From Myxococcales bacterium (GTDB lineage Bacteria; Myxococcota_A; Polyangia; Polyangiales; Ga0077539): a DNA stretch of 61,826 nucleotides. The notes beneath the pieces were generated by a model that saw only the letters and a program-made list of their open reading frames with translations, did not search any database and was not told the origin of the DNA. The stretch spans positions 1 through 61,826 of the forward strand of contig JAAFIF010000058.1 of NCBI GenBank assembly GCA_013298625.1, given 5' to 3'. Below, piece by piece: positions 9,494 to 17,650 of this stretch (the first letter of the stretch is position 1; each line of letters opens with the position of its first letter). A program made the position numbers and the translations under genes.

Positions 9494-9625
9494 GCGCCTC
9501 TCGCGCGCAGCACGCGCGTTGATCCAGCGCCCTGCGCGCGAACCTTACGCCCTACGCTGAGCCGCAATCGCCGTCCTTCGAGCTTCACGGTCCCCGCGCG
9601 CCACACCGGCGCTGTGTTGCGGGAC

Positions 9626-10732
9626 TCAGAGCTTCAGGCCGAGCCGCTGGTGCAGCACCGCTTCGAACTGAGCGCGGCTCTGCTCGAGGTCGACGATGTC
9701 TTTCACGGGGAGAAAGCGGCTCTCGGAGCCATCTCGCGGAACGATCACGTATCGACTGCGATGCCACCAGGTCATCTCGCCGACGAGGCGCTCGAACTGG
9801 ATGGCCTCGCGCCCGTCGACGTTCTTCTTCGCGACGCACCAGGTCCAGCGATCTTCTTCGCGCGCGAGCGCGTCGACGTTGATCCACAGCGTGTTCGTGT
9901 TGAACGTCGGGATCTTGTCGTGCGGAAAGTCCTTCGGCAGCCGAAACGCCTCGCAGAGCTTCACTTGCCCTTCGTGCATCGCGGCCACGCCGCCCTTGTC
10001 GCCGGGCCGCTTGGGGACGAGCTCGGCGGTGATCGTCCCGTCGAGCGTCTGGTGCAAGCCGAAGAGCGCGGGGTCGACCGAGGCGCCGAGGTTGTCGACG
10101 TTCATGATGAGCGCGGTTTGCACGCCCTTTTTTCGCCAACGAGCGATCGTGCCCGACGCTTGAAGCGCCGCCGGAAGGTCGCCGTGCCCCGTCGAGTAGA
10201 GCGACGGAAGCCCGTCGTCTTCGAAGAAGAGCGATCCGTCGCGCTGCAGCCGCAGCGAGGCGAACTGCGGCGCGAGGTAGTGCTCGACGCTCTCGCGCAC
10301 AAACGCCTCCTGCATCGCGTCGTGCGTCGCGAAGGACGTCATGAAGGTGACGTCCATGCCCGGATACCGGTCGATGTCAGCGAGCTTCGTGTCGAGGAAG
10401 CGAACCGACGTGTCGTCTCCGAGCGTGGCGAGCGCCTTCACGACGCCGCCGAAGCGCGTGGCCATTCCGCCGGCGAGGATGACCACGGCGAGCTCGCCGC
10501 GGGCGATCGCGGCGCGGCCGTGCGCGTCGAGCGCGGTGTGCTCGTCGGTCCCGCGGCCGTGCGCCGAGAAGATCGCGCTGTCGGGCGCCGGGGTGATCGA
10601 TCCTTCGATCCGGTGCAGCGACTCGGGGTCGCTCGTGGCTCGCAGCTTCGCGCGAAGCGCTTCGAAGGGAATGCGATCGAAGTGAAAGCGCTCGAGGAGC
10701 GCGCGGGTCTCTTCAGGCAGCGACTCGACCAT
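9626..10732 (-). CDS. UTP--glucose-1-phosphate uridylyltransferase-like protein (UDPGP family)
   Basis: Cytosolic nucleotidyltransferase of 368 residues expected to join UTP and a hexose-1-phosphate into a UDP-sugar. The nucleotide-binding loop appears as VVILAGGMATRFGG (about 84-97). STGHGDLP, MNVDNLGA and the lysine-containing ELVPKRPGDKGG motif are those of the eukaryote-like UDPGP family rather than the bacterial GalU type. Substrate choice (glucose or N-acetylhexosamine) cannot be told. The start ATG 10732 gives MVESLPEETRALLERF; the frame has no other credible start. A TACGAT hexamer at 10794-10799 on the same strand leaves a leader of about 55 nt. It is divergent from the TonB-like gene. 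Confidence 0.92.
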   Translation of the reverse strand: MVESLPEETRALLERFHFDRIPFEALRAKLRATSDPESLHRIEGSITPAPDSAIFSAHGRGTDEHTALDAHGRAAIARGELAVVILAGGMATRFGGVVKALATLGDDTSVRFLDTKLADIDRYPGMDVTFMTSFATHDAMQEAFVRESVEHYLAPQFASLRLQRDGSLFFEDDGLPSLYSTGHGDLPAALQASGTIARWRKKGVQTALIMNVDNLGASVDPALFGLHQTLDGTITAELVPKRPGDKGGVAAMHEGQVKLCEAFRLPKDFPHDKIPTFNTNTLWINVDALAREEDRWTWCVAKKNVDGREAIQFERLVGEMTWWHRSRYVIVPRDGSESRFLPVKDIVDLEQSRAQFEAVLHQRLGLKL

Positions 10733-10905
10733 GATGAAATCACTATCGGCCGATGAGCGCTCTCCTTGAGCGCGACGACCGTTTGCTCCCTCGATCGTAC
10801 GCCGGGTCGGCGGCGACAGTGCCCGCAACTTGGCGCCGCGGCGATTTGCGGCGGTCTGCTGCGGTTACGAGCCCGGTCGAAATTGCCGCTGGTGGCTGCG
10901 GGTGG

Positions 10906-10911
10906 TATGCC
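10906..10911 (+). promoter_or_regulatory. -10-like TATGCC before the TonB-like gene
   Basis: TGG-TATGCC ends 10 nt before ATG 10922. It overlaps the alternative ATG at 10907, which would then be part of the promoter rather than a start. Confidence 0.3.
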
Positions 10912-10921
10912 GACGGGAGCA

Positions 10922-12475
10922 ATGCGGCGCGCCGGCGCAAAGACAACGCTGGGGTTCGTGATCGCGTCGGTGGTCGTGCACGGGGTCGCGGGTGTGGGGC
11001 TGCGGCTCGCGCCCAAGCGAAGCCTCGCCGCGGTGCAGAGCGAGCGCGTTGCCGCGCGTCCCGCGCCGATCGAGGTTGATTTCGGGCAGCCACAGCCCGC
11101 TCCCCTCGAGGCCGACGCAGGCGGCGCTGTCGATCCTCGGGCCGCCGAGCAAGCGCGTGAGGTGCGTCGCGAGCGCGAGCGCGAACGCGTCCGTCGCGAG
11201 CGCGAGCGAGAGCCCGAGCGTCCGCCCGAGCCCGAGCGGTTCGCGACGCCCGAGCTCGTGGTCGTTCAGCCGCCTCCCGAAGCGCGCAATCGCGCGTCCG
11301 TGCAGCAGAGCCAATCGAACAACCAGCGGTCCAACGACGCGAACTACCTCGCCGAGCGCGACAACAACGTGGCTGAAGAGACCCGCGCGGCCGTGCGCGG
11401 GACGCAAGAGGACAGCGCGAACCCGCAGCACGGCGCGACGCAGCAGCGCGCTCCGGGCACCGGCGCTGGAAGCGAGGACGTGCACGACGGCTCGCGCGAT
11501 CGTCAGGGCGCGGACTTTGCGCAGAGCCAGTCGCACGTGGGCGGACGGCGGTCGGCGACGCGCACGCGAGAAGGCGCTCAGGCGACGGCTGTCGAGGCGG
11601 TGGCGGCCAACGCAGGGCACGCTGGCGCGCAAGGAGCTCCGGGTGCGACCGAGCCAACGCCGCCCACGCAGACACAAACGCGGCAGGTGTTCTCGTCAAA
11701 CGAGGGCGTGTGGGGGCAGTACGCGATCGCGCCGGTGGGGGCTGCGGCCGCCGGACAAAACGGCGCCAACGGCAACGGCGGTACGGGCAGCTCGTCCGCA
11801 GCAGCGCGCGTCGGCATCGCGGGGCGCGGCGCGGCGGGCGCGATCGCGGCGCTGTCTCCTGCGAGCGCAGACTATGCGCGGACCTTCGGCGCGGCGGTCG
11901 AGCAAGAGCGCAGGCTCGCGCGCGAGCGGCGCACGCAGGCGAGGGGCGAGTCGCCGACCGAGAGCTGGCAGCAGCTGCGCGCGGGGATGGAGAACTACGT
12001 CACGGCCGTGCGCGTGGGAAACCAGACGGCGCTGCGGACCGCGGCCTCTCCGTTCGCGACGTACCTCTCGCAGATGCACCACAGGATTCACCGTCTTTTC
12101 GCAGACGGATTTCTCTCGAGCCTCGACGCGAGCGGCCCGGAGAACCCGCTCAACGACCCGCGCTTGCAGAGCACGGTCGAGATCGTGCTCGAGCGCGACG
12201 GCCGCGTGGCGCGCGTCGGGATCGTCCGCACGAGCGGCAGCACGATGTTCGACGTCGCTGCGATGAACTCGGTCCGTCGCAGCGCGCCCTTCGGCGCCGC
12301 CCCCGACGCGATCCGCTCGGCCGACGGAAAGGTCTACATCCACTGGGGCTTCTACCGCAGCGAGCGCCAGTGCGGGACCTTCAACGCCGAGCCGTTCGTG
12401 CTCTCAGCGCCCAACTCCGGGGGATCCCGGGAGCGCACGACGATCATCGTCCCGCGCGTCGGACGCGACCGCTGA
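10922..12475 (+). CDS. TonB/AgmX-like energy-transducer family protein
   Basis: The 517-residue protein begins with an N-terminal signal anchor (TTLGFVIASVVVHGVAGVGLRL). A charged stretch follows with Arg/Glu repeats (RERERERVRREREREPERP), a region around NYLAERDNNVAEETRA that resembles the linker motif of myxobacterial TonB proteins, a low-complexity spacer, and a TonB-type C-terminal domain: PLNDPRLQSTVEIVLERDGRVARVGIVRTSGSTMFDVAAMNSVRRSAPF. It probably spans the periplasm and couples an inner-membrane ExbB/ExbD-like motor (none nearby) to an outer-membrane partner. ATG 10922 is preferred to 10907 because of the upstream TATGCC spacing. Its last 72 bp overlap the convergent CPBP gene. Confidence 0.85.
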   Translation: MRRAGAKTTLGFVIASVVVHGVAGVGLRLAPKRSLAAVQSERVAARPAPIEVDFGQPQPAPLEADAGGAVDPRAAEQAREVRRERERERVRREREREPERPPEPERFATPELVVVQPPPEARNRASVQQSQSNNQRSNDANYLAERDNNVAEETRAAVRGTQEDSANPQHGATQQRAPGTGAGSEDVHDGSRDRQGADFAQSQSHVGGRRSATRTREGAQATAVEAVAANAGHAGAQGAPGATEPTPPTQTQTRQVFSSNEGVWGQYAIAPVGAAAAGQNGANGNGGTGSSSAAARVGIAGRGAAGAIAALSPASADYARTFGAAVEQERRLARERRTQARGESPTESWQQLRAGMENYVTAVRVGNQTALRTAASPFATYLSQMHHRIHRLFADGFLSSLDASGPENPLNDPRLQSTVEIVLERDGRVARVGIVRTSGSTMFDVAAMNSVRRSAPFGAAPDAIRSADGKVYIHWGFYRSERQCGTFNAEPFVLSAPNSGGSRERTTIIVPRVGRDR

Positions 12476-13042
12476 TCGGTCGAGCAAGAAGTGCAGGTTG
12501 CAGTAGTTGATGATCGCGTGCGCGGCGAGGGGCGCGACGATCTCTCCCGTCCAGAGGTAGAGCAGCCCGAACACCACGCCCATCGCCGTGGCCATGATCG
12601 TCCACGGGACGAGCCGACGGTTCGCGGGCAGGTGCATCAGGCCGAAGATCACCGACGCGATCGCGACGCCCTGTACAGCGCCGCCGTGATCGACGAGCCC
12701 AGCTTGCACCGCGCCGCGAAAGAGCAGCTCTTCGCCGGACGCCGACGCGATGGCCAGCCAGAGCACCGCGCGACGCTCGAGCCCGAGCAGCGCCTGGGCG
12801 AGCTCGTGTGTCAGCGACCGCCCCCAGCTGGTGCGCTGCGCGAGGGCGCGAGAGAGCGCGACGGACGCGAGCCCGGTGGCGGCGCCGATCGCGAGGGCGA
12901 CGGGGATCGAGAGCGCGCGGCTCGGGCCCGAGGTCCGCTCGAGGTGCCAGGCGCTTCGGTCCGCGAGCGCGCAGCCGATGGTCGCGAGCGCTGCGAGCGC
13001 TGCGTACACGATGACTGCGAAGCGAACGCGGCCGGCGCCCAT
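12404..13042 (-). CDS. CPBP family intramembrane metalloprotease
   Basis: Membrane protein of 212 residues with the CPBP/Abi hallmarks: EELLFRG (the EExxxR motif), FGLMHLP and HAIINYCNLHF, which supply the glutamates, arginine and histidines of an intramembrane protease like Rce1. Several hydrophobic helices precede the active-site region. The conserved fold ends near NLHFLL. About 25 further polar residues are read through the 3' end of the opposite TonB-like gene (72-bp overlap), so the tail may be a late extension. ATG 13042 has TACCGC ending 11 nt upstream. Bacterial members act in CAAX-like processing or bacteriocin self-immunity; no substrate is suggested by the neighbours. Confidence 0.88.
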   Translation of the reverse strand: MGAGRVRFAVIVYAALAALATIGCALADRSAWHLERTSGPSRALSIPVALAIGAATGLASVALSRALAQRTSWGRSLTHELAQALLGLERRAVLWLAIASASGEELLFRGAVQAGLVDHGGAVQGVAIASVIFGLMHLPANRRLVPWTIMATAMGVVFGLLYLWTGEIVAPLAAHAIINYCNLHFLLDRSAVASDARDDDRRALPGSPGVGR

Positions 13043-13053
13043 GTCCGTCCGGC

Positions 13054-13059
13054 GCGGTA
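13054..13059 (-). promoter_or_regulatory. -10-like TGC-TACCGC before the CPBP gene
   Basis: Minus-strand TACCGC, preceded by TGC, ends 11 nt before ATG 13042. It deviates from TANNNT only at the last base. Confidence 0.3.
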
Positions 13060-13178
13060 GCACCGAGGCCCCCGAGGCGGCAAGGGAGGCGCCGAGCTGG
13101 TCGCTGATTGCAGAAGTGCACGGCGTGCAATCGGTGATGGACAGGCGAGGGCCGTTCACTGAAAATCCAGAGCGAAAA

Positions 13179-14690
13179 ATGGACAGCGCGTCGATGGACA
13201 GCGCACCGCGGGTTCTGGTCGTCGATGACGAGCGCGTGATTCGAGAAATCCTAGCGGATTTCCTCACGCTCGAAGGATTCTCGGTGCGGACGGCGGAGGA
13301 CGGGAGCGCCGCGCTCACCGAGCTGTCGAAGCATCCGTACGACGTGGTGATCTCGGACCTGAAGATGCCGAAGGTGGGCGGCCTCGAGCTGCTCGAGAGC
13401 ATCCGAAAGAACAACCCGAGCACGATCACCGTGATCATGACGGGCTTCGGCACGGTCGACACCGCGATCGACGCGATGAAGCGCGGCGCGTTCGACTATG
13501 TGCTCAAGCCCTTCAAGGGCGAAGAGGTGGTCTACACGATCCAGCGCGCGCTCGATAAGCGCAGGCTCGACGCGGAGAACCTCCGGCTCAAAGAGTCGCT
13601 CTCGCTCTACAAAGTGAGCGAGGCGATCTCGCAGTCGCTCTCGCTCGAAGAGGTGCTCGGCACCGTCAAAGACGCGGCGATTCACGACGTGCGCGCGGAC
13701 GTGTGCAGCGTCCTGCTCGACGACCCCGAGACGGGCTGGTTCGAGCGCACGCGCGCCGAGAGCGAGACGTTTCATCGACCCGAGTCGATGCCCGCGGAGC
13801 ACACGCTGCTCGAGCTCGACGGCGTCGCGTTCGGAGAGTTCTTTCGTGACGCGGGCGTGCTGCTGGTGCACGGCCCCCGGGCGCGGATGTTCTTTCGCAA
13901 CGTCAACGAGGGCGTGACGGTGCACTCGCTCGCGGCGGTTCCGCTGCGGGTGCGCGGCAGGTTGATCGGCGTGATCGCCGCGGTGTCGCTCACGGCCTCG
14001 CATCGCTTCGACGAAGGGCAGCGAAAGCTGCTCGCGATGGTGGGCTCTCGCGCCGCCGCCGCCATCGAAAACGCGCGCCTCTACGAAGACCTCAAGGCGA
14101 CCTTCAACCAGACGATCCAGGGCCTCGCGCGCGCCATCGACAAGATGGACCGCTACACCGCGGGCCACTCCGACCGCGTCGCCATCTACGCCGAGATCCT
14201 CGCGCGCCGCGTGCAACTCCCGCCCGACGTGGTCGAGGTCGTTCGCCAGGCCGCGCTGATGCACGACATCGGCAAAATCGGCTGCGTGATGAACCTCAAC
14301 AAGCCCGGCAAGCTCTCGCAAGAAGAGTACGAAATCTTCAAGAAGCACCCGGGCTTCGGCCGCGACATCCTCGAGCCGATCCGCTTTCTGAACCCGATCA
14401 TCCCCGGCGTTCACCTGCACCACGAGCGCTGGGACGGCCGCGGCTATCCCCTCGGGCTCAAGGGCGATCACATCCCCATGATCGCCAGGATCATCTCCGT
14501 CGCGGACACGTACGACGCGATGACCAGCGACCGCAGCTACCGCAAGGCGCTCCCGCACGACGTCGCCACGGGCGAGATCGAGCGCTGCTCGGGGACGCAG
14601 TTCGACCCGTACTGCGCCAACGAGTTCTTGACGGTCATCGAAGACCACCGCGACGAGCTTCGCGCCCGCGGGATCATCCTGCCCGAATAG
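13179..14690 (+). CDS. response regulator with REC, GAF and HD-GYP domains
   Basis: Two-component output protein of 503 residues predicted to hydrolyse c-di-GMP. The REC domain (about 10-125) has Asp16/Asp17, phosphoacceptor Asp60 in VVISDLKMP, and the switch lysine in VLKPFKG. A GAF-like domain lies at about 155-305. The HD-GYP domain (about 320-490) has HSDRV, His362-Asp363 in MHDIGKIG, HHERWDGRGYP with Gly422-Tyr423-Pro424, and DTYDAMTSDRSYR. The ATG at 13179 gives MDSASMDSAPRVLVVDDE; ATG at 13137 and 13194 are alternatives. A sensor kinase without an obvious adjacent regulator lies two genes downstream and may be its partner. The PilZ protein at 6 kb is a possible reader of the same signal. 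Confidence 0.93.
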   Translation: MDSASMDSAPRVLVVDDERVIREILADFLTLEGFSVRTAEDGSAALTELSKHPYDVVISDLKMPKVGGLELLESIRKNNPSTITVIMTGFGTVDTAIDAMKRGAFDYVLKPFKGEEVVYTIQRALDKRRLDAENLRLKESLSLYKVSEAISQSLSLEEVLGTVKDAAIHDVRADVCSVLLDDPETGWFERTRAESETFHRPESMPAEHTLLELDGVAFGEFFRDAGVLLVHGPRARMFFRNVNEGVTVHSLAAVPLRVRGRLIGVIAAVSLTASHRFDEGQRKLLAMVGSRAAAAIENARLYEDLKATFNQTIQGLARAIDKMDRYTAGHSDRVAIYAEILARRVQLPPDVVEVVRQAALMHDIGKIGCVMNLNKPGKLSQEEYEIFKKHPGFGRDILEPIRFLNPIIPGVHLHHERWDGRGYPLGLKGDHIPMIARIISVADTYDAMTSDRSYRKALPHDVATGEIERCSGTQFDPYCANEFLTVIEDHRDELRARGIILPE

Positions 14691-14768
14691 CCACTGCCGC
14701 GTTGGGGTTGGGGTTGGGTGGTTGAGGGGTGCGAGCGTCGCCATCGCGTGCAACGATCGGGGCACACG

Positions 14769-17648
14769 ATGCAACGCTGGTGGATCGGGCCCCTCTTCGC
14801 AACCACGCTCGCGCTCTCTGTCGGCGCCCGAGACGCTCGCGCGGACCTCGCGCCGGCGCGGACCGCCATCACGCAAGGCGAATACGCGCAGGCCGAGACC
14901 CTCTTGCGCGCAGCCACGGGCCGCGAGCGCGCCGAGGCGGACGCACTGCTCGGTCGAGTGCTCATCGAGACCGGGCGCTACGCGGACGCGCGCACGCTCG
15001 CGCAGCGGCTGCAGCGCACGGCGGCGACCCGCGTCGACGGGTTCACGATCGAGGGCGAGGCGCTCGCGGCGCTCGGGCAATACGACGACGCGATCGCGCG
15101 ATGGAGGCAGGCGCTCGACAGCCGTCGCGTCTCCGTCGGCCGAAGGGCCCGCGCGCTCGCTGGACAGTGGAGCGCCCGCCTCGGTCGCCGCGATCAAGCC
15201 GAAGAGCTCGCGCAGCCGCTCGTCGACGAATACAACGACGCGCAGCAAGAAGAAGAAGACCACCCCTCGACGCCCAACCGCCCGAACCCGCGCACCGCTG
15301 CGCTGCGCGACGCCGAGGCGCTCGCGTACCTCGGGATGGCGATGCGCGCGCTCAACTCCGTGCAGGACGCCAACGACGCGTTCAACGCGTCGATCGCGAT
15401 CGACCGGCGGCGAGCCGAGACGCTCATCGAGCACGCTGAGCTCTTTCTCAGCAAAGAAGACCTCGGGCACGCGGGAGAGTCGCTGCGCGAGGCGCTCGCG
15501 ATCAACGCGAACAACGCGCGCGCGCGGCTGCTCATGGCGCAGACGCGGCTCGCCAACGACATGGATTTCAACAAGGCCAACGAGGACCTCGACGCCGCGC
15601 TCAGGGTCAACCCGAGCCTCGCCGAGGCCTTCGCCGTGCGCGCGCAGATGGTCCTGCGCGACGAGAACGTGGCAGAAGCCGACAGGCTCGTGGACCGCGC
15701 GCTCGCGATCAACCCGCGCTCGCTCGAGGCGCTGGCGACCAAGGCGACGATCCGCTTCGTCGCCAGCGACACAGCGGGCTTTCGTCGCGCGCTCGAAGAG
15801 GTGTTTCGCGTCTCGCCCGTGTACGTCGACGCGTACGCGCTGCTCGGAGAGTTCGCGGACTGGACGCATCGATACGACGAGGCCGCGACGCTGATGCGCG
15901 AGGGCCTGCAGCGGCCAGCGATCTCGCAGGATCGTCGGCTGCAAGGCTGGATGCGGGCGCAGCTCGGGATGAACCTCTTGCGCACAGGCGACGAGGACAA
16001 CGGCCTGCAAGAGCTCAACGAGAGCTTTCGCAGCGATCGGTACAACGTCCGCGTCTACAACATGCTCAACCTGTACGAAGACACGATCACCCAGCAGTAC
16101 TCGACCGAGACGCACGGGCCGTTCGTGATTCGTTTTCACAACGAAGAGCGGCCGATCTTGAGCCGGTACGTTCCGCGGTTGATGCGGCAGGCGTACGACG
16201 ACATGGTGCGGCGCTATCGATTTACGCCGCAGGGGCCGCTGCGAATCGAGATGTTCGCCGAGACCGAGCACTTCTCCGTGCGCACCGCGGGCCTCCCCGA
16301 GATCGGCGTCCAAGGCGTGTGCTTCGGAAAGGTCATCACCGCGATCTCACCCCGCGCCGCCGGCTTCAACTGGGCGCAGATCCTCTGGCACGAGCTCGGC
16401 CACGTCTTCGCCATTCAGCTCTCGCGCTCGCGCGTCCCGCGGTGGTTCACCGAGGGGCTGAGCGAGTGGGAGTCGTTTCACTCGCACCCCGAGTGGGCCC
16501 GCGAGATGGACCGCGAGCTTCTTCAAGCGGTCGAGGGCGGCCGCGTCCCGCGCGTGGCCGACATGAACACCGCGTTCACCCACGCGCGCTCGGGCGAGGA
16601 CGTGATCGTCGCCTACTACGCTGCCTCGAAGCTGGTCGAGTTCATGATCGATCGGTACACGTTCGATCGCGTCGCCGCGCTCTTGCCCTTGTGGGGACAA
16701 AACCTCGCGACGCCCGAGGTGATCCAGCGCGGCCTCGGCGTGAGCGTCGACGAGCTCGATCGGCTCTTTCGCGAGCACACCCGGCAGCGCTTGCAGCGGT
16801 TTCGGGGACAGTTCTCCTTCGCGGCCTCGCAGTTTCGTGAGCGCGAGCGCATCGAGCGCGAGGCCCAGGCGCCGACCGCCACCGCCGAGCACAAAGCGCG
16901 CGCCGCGGCCGCGGCGTTGGTGGCGGGCGAGCGGCCCGCGGCGACCACGTGGGTCGAGCAAGCCCTGCGCGCCGACGGCAACAACGTCCTCGCGCACTAC
17001 GTCAAAGCGCAGCTCGCCGTCGCCGAGCGCAACGCGCGCGGCGTGCTCACCGAGCTCGACGCGATCTATCGCGCGCGAACCGACGGCTACGAGCTGCGCG
17101 AGCTCGAGTGGCAAGCGGCGCAAGCGGCCCGCGACGAAGCGCGATACCGCGCGGCGCTCGAGGCGGCCAGCAGGCTCGACCCGACGCAGAGCGCTCCGTT
17201 CGAGGCCCTCGCGCAGCTGCATCAGCGCGCGAATCGACCGCAAGAAGAGCTCGCCGCGCTTCGCCAGGTCGTGCGGCTCGATCAGCACAACCGCGAGGCC
17301 CTGCGACGGCTGTTCGAGCGCCTCGCCGCGGCGAACCTGTGGCCCGAAGTGCGCGCGCTCGCCGATCACGCGCGGTACGTCGACCCCGAAGAAGCCGCGA
17401 CGCACGTGATGCTCGGCCGCGCGTTCGCCGAGGGCAACGCGCGCGCGGACGCGGTGTTCGAGTTCGAGAGCGCGCTCACGCTCGAGCCCCCGCCGCCCGT
17501 TCGCGTCAAGGCGCTGGTGGGCCTCGCCCGCGTGCACCTCGCCGCCAACGACCGACGCTCGGCTGAGCGTCGCGCGCGCGAGGCGATGCGGCTCGCCGCG
17601 ACGGACGCCGATGTCCGCGCGCTCGCCACGCAGCTCAACCTGCGCTGA
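14769..17648 (+). CDS. exported TPR protein with peptidase-MA-like zinc protease domain
   Basis: The 959-residue protein has a cleavable signal peptide (MQRWWIGPLFATTLALSVGARDARA). TPR-like helices fill about 30-430, and a gluzincin-type domain follows with HELGH at 541-545 (two zinc histidines and the catalytic Glu) and a downstream Glu562 in TEGLSEWE as likely third ligand. More TPR repeats run to the C-terminus. Members of this architecture in myxobacteria are annotated as peptidase MA-like or simply TPR proteins, without known substrates. It is followed after 2 bp by the sensor kinase gene (TGA then GTG), so the two are almost certainly co-transcribed. A cell-envelope role coupled to sensing is an inference from that link. 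Confidence 0.88.
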   Translation: MQRWWIGPLFATTLALSVGARDARADLAPARTAITQGEYAQAETLLRAATGRERAEADALLGRVLIETGRYADARTLAQRLQRTAATRVDGFTIEGEALAALGQYDDAIARWRQALDSRRVSVGRRARALAGQWSARLGRRDQAEELAQPLVDEYNDAQQEEEDHPSTPNRPNPRTAALRDAEALAYLGMAMRALNSVQDANDAFNASIAIDRRRAETLIEHAELFLSKEDLGHAGESLREALAINANNARARLLMAQTRLANDMDFNKANEDLDAALRVNPSLAEAFAVRAQMVLRDENVAEADRLVDRALAINPRSLEALATKATIRFVASDTAGFRRALEEVFRVSPVYVDAYALLGEFADWTHRYDEAATLMREGLQRPAISQDRRLQGWMRAQLGMNLLRTGDEDNGLQELNESFRSDRYNVRVYNMLNLYEDTITQQYSTETHGPFVIRFHNEERPILSRYVPRLMRQAYDDMVRRYRFTPQGPLRIEMFAETEHFSVRTAGLPEIGVQGVCFGKVITAISPRAAGFNWAQILWHELGHVFAIQLSRSRVPRWFTEGLSEWESFHSHPEWAREMDRELLQAVEGGRVPRVADMNTAFTHARSGEDVIVAYYAASKLVEFMIDRYTFDRVAALLPLWGQNLATPEVIQRGLGVSVDELDRLFREHTRQRLQRFRGQFSFAASQFRERERIEREAQAPTATAEHKARAAAAALVAGERPAATTWVEQALRADGNNVLAHYVKAQLAVAERNARGVLTELDAIYRARTDGYELRELEWQAAQAARDEARYRAALEAASRLDPTQSAPFEALAQLHQRANRPQEELAALRQVVRLDQHNREALRRLFERLAAANLWPEVRALADHARYVDPEEAATHVMLGRAFAEGNARADAVFEFESALTLEPPPPVRVKALVGLARVHLAANDRRSAERRAREAMRLAATDADVRALATQLNLR

Positions 17649-17650
17649 GC

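Noticed and set aside
9501..9541. Rho-independent terminator after the 44-aa gene
   Set aside because: A perfect 10-bp inverted repeat (TCGCGCGCAG / CTGCGCGCGA) exists, but the loop is 21 nt and no T-run follows; in DNA this GC-rich such repeats arise easily.
13251..16313. 1020-residue antisense frame over the HD-GYP and metallopeptidase genes
   Set aside because: It spans two independent real genes and an intergenic region, with a composition typical of a shadow frame.
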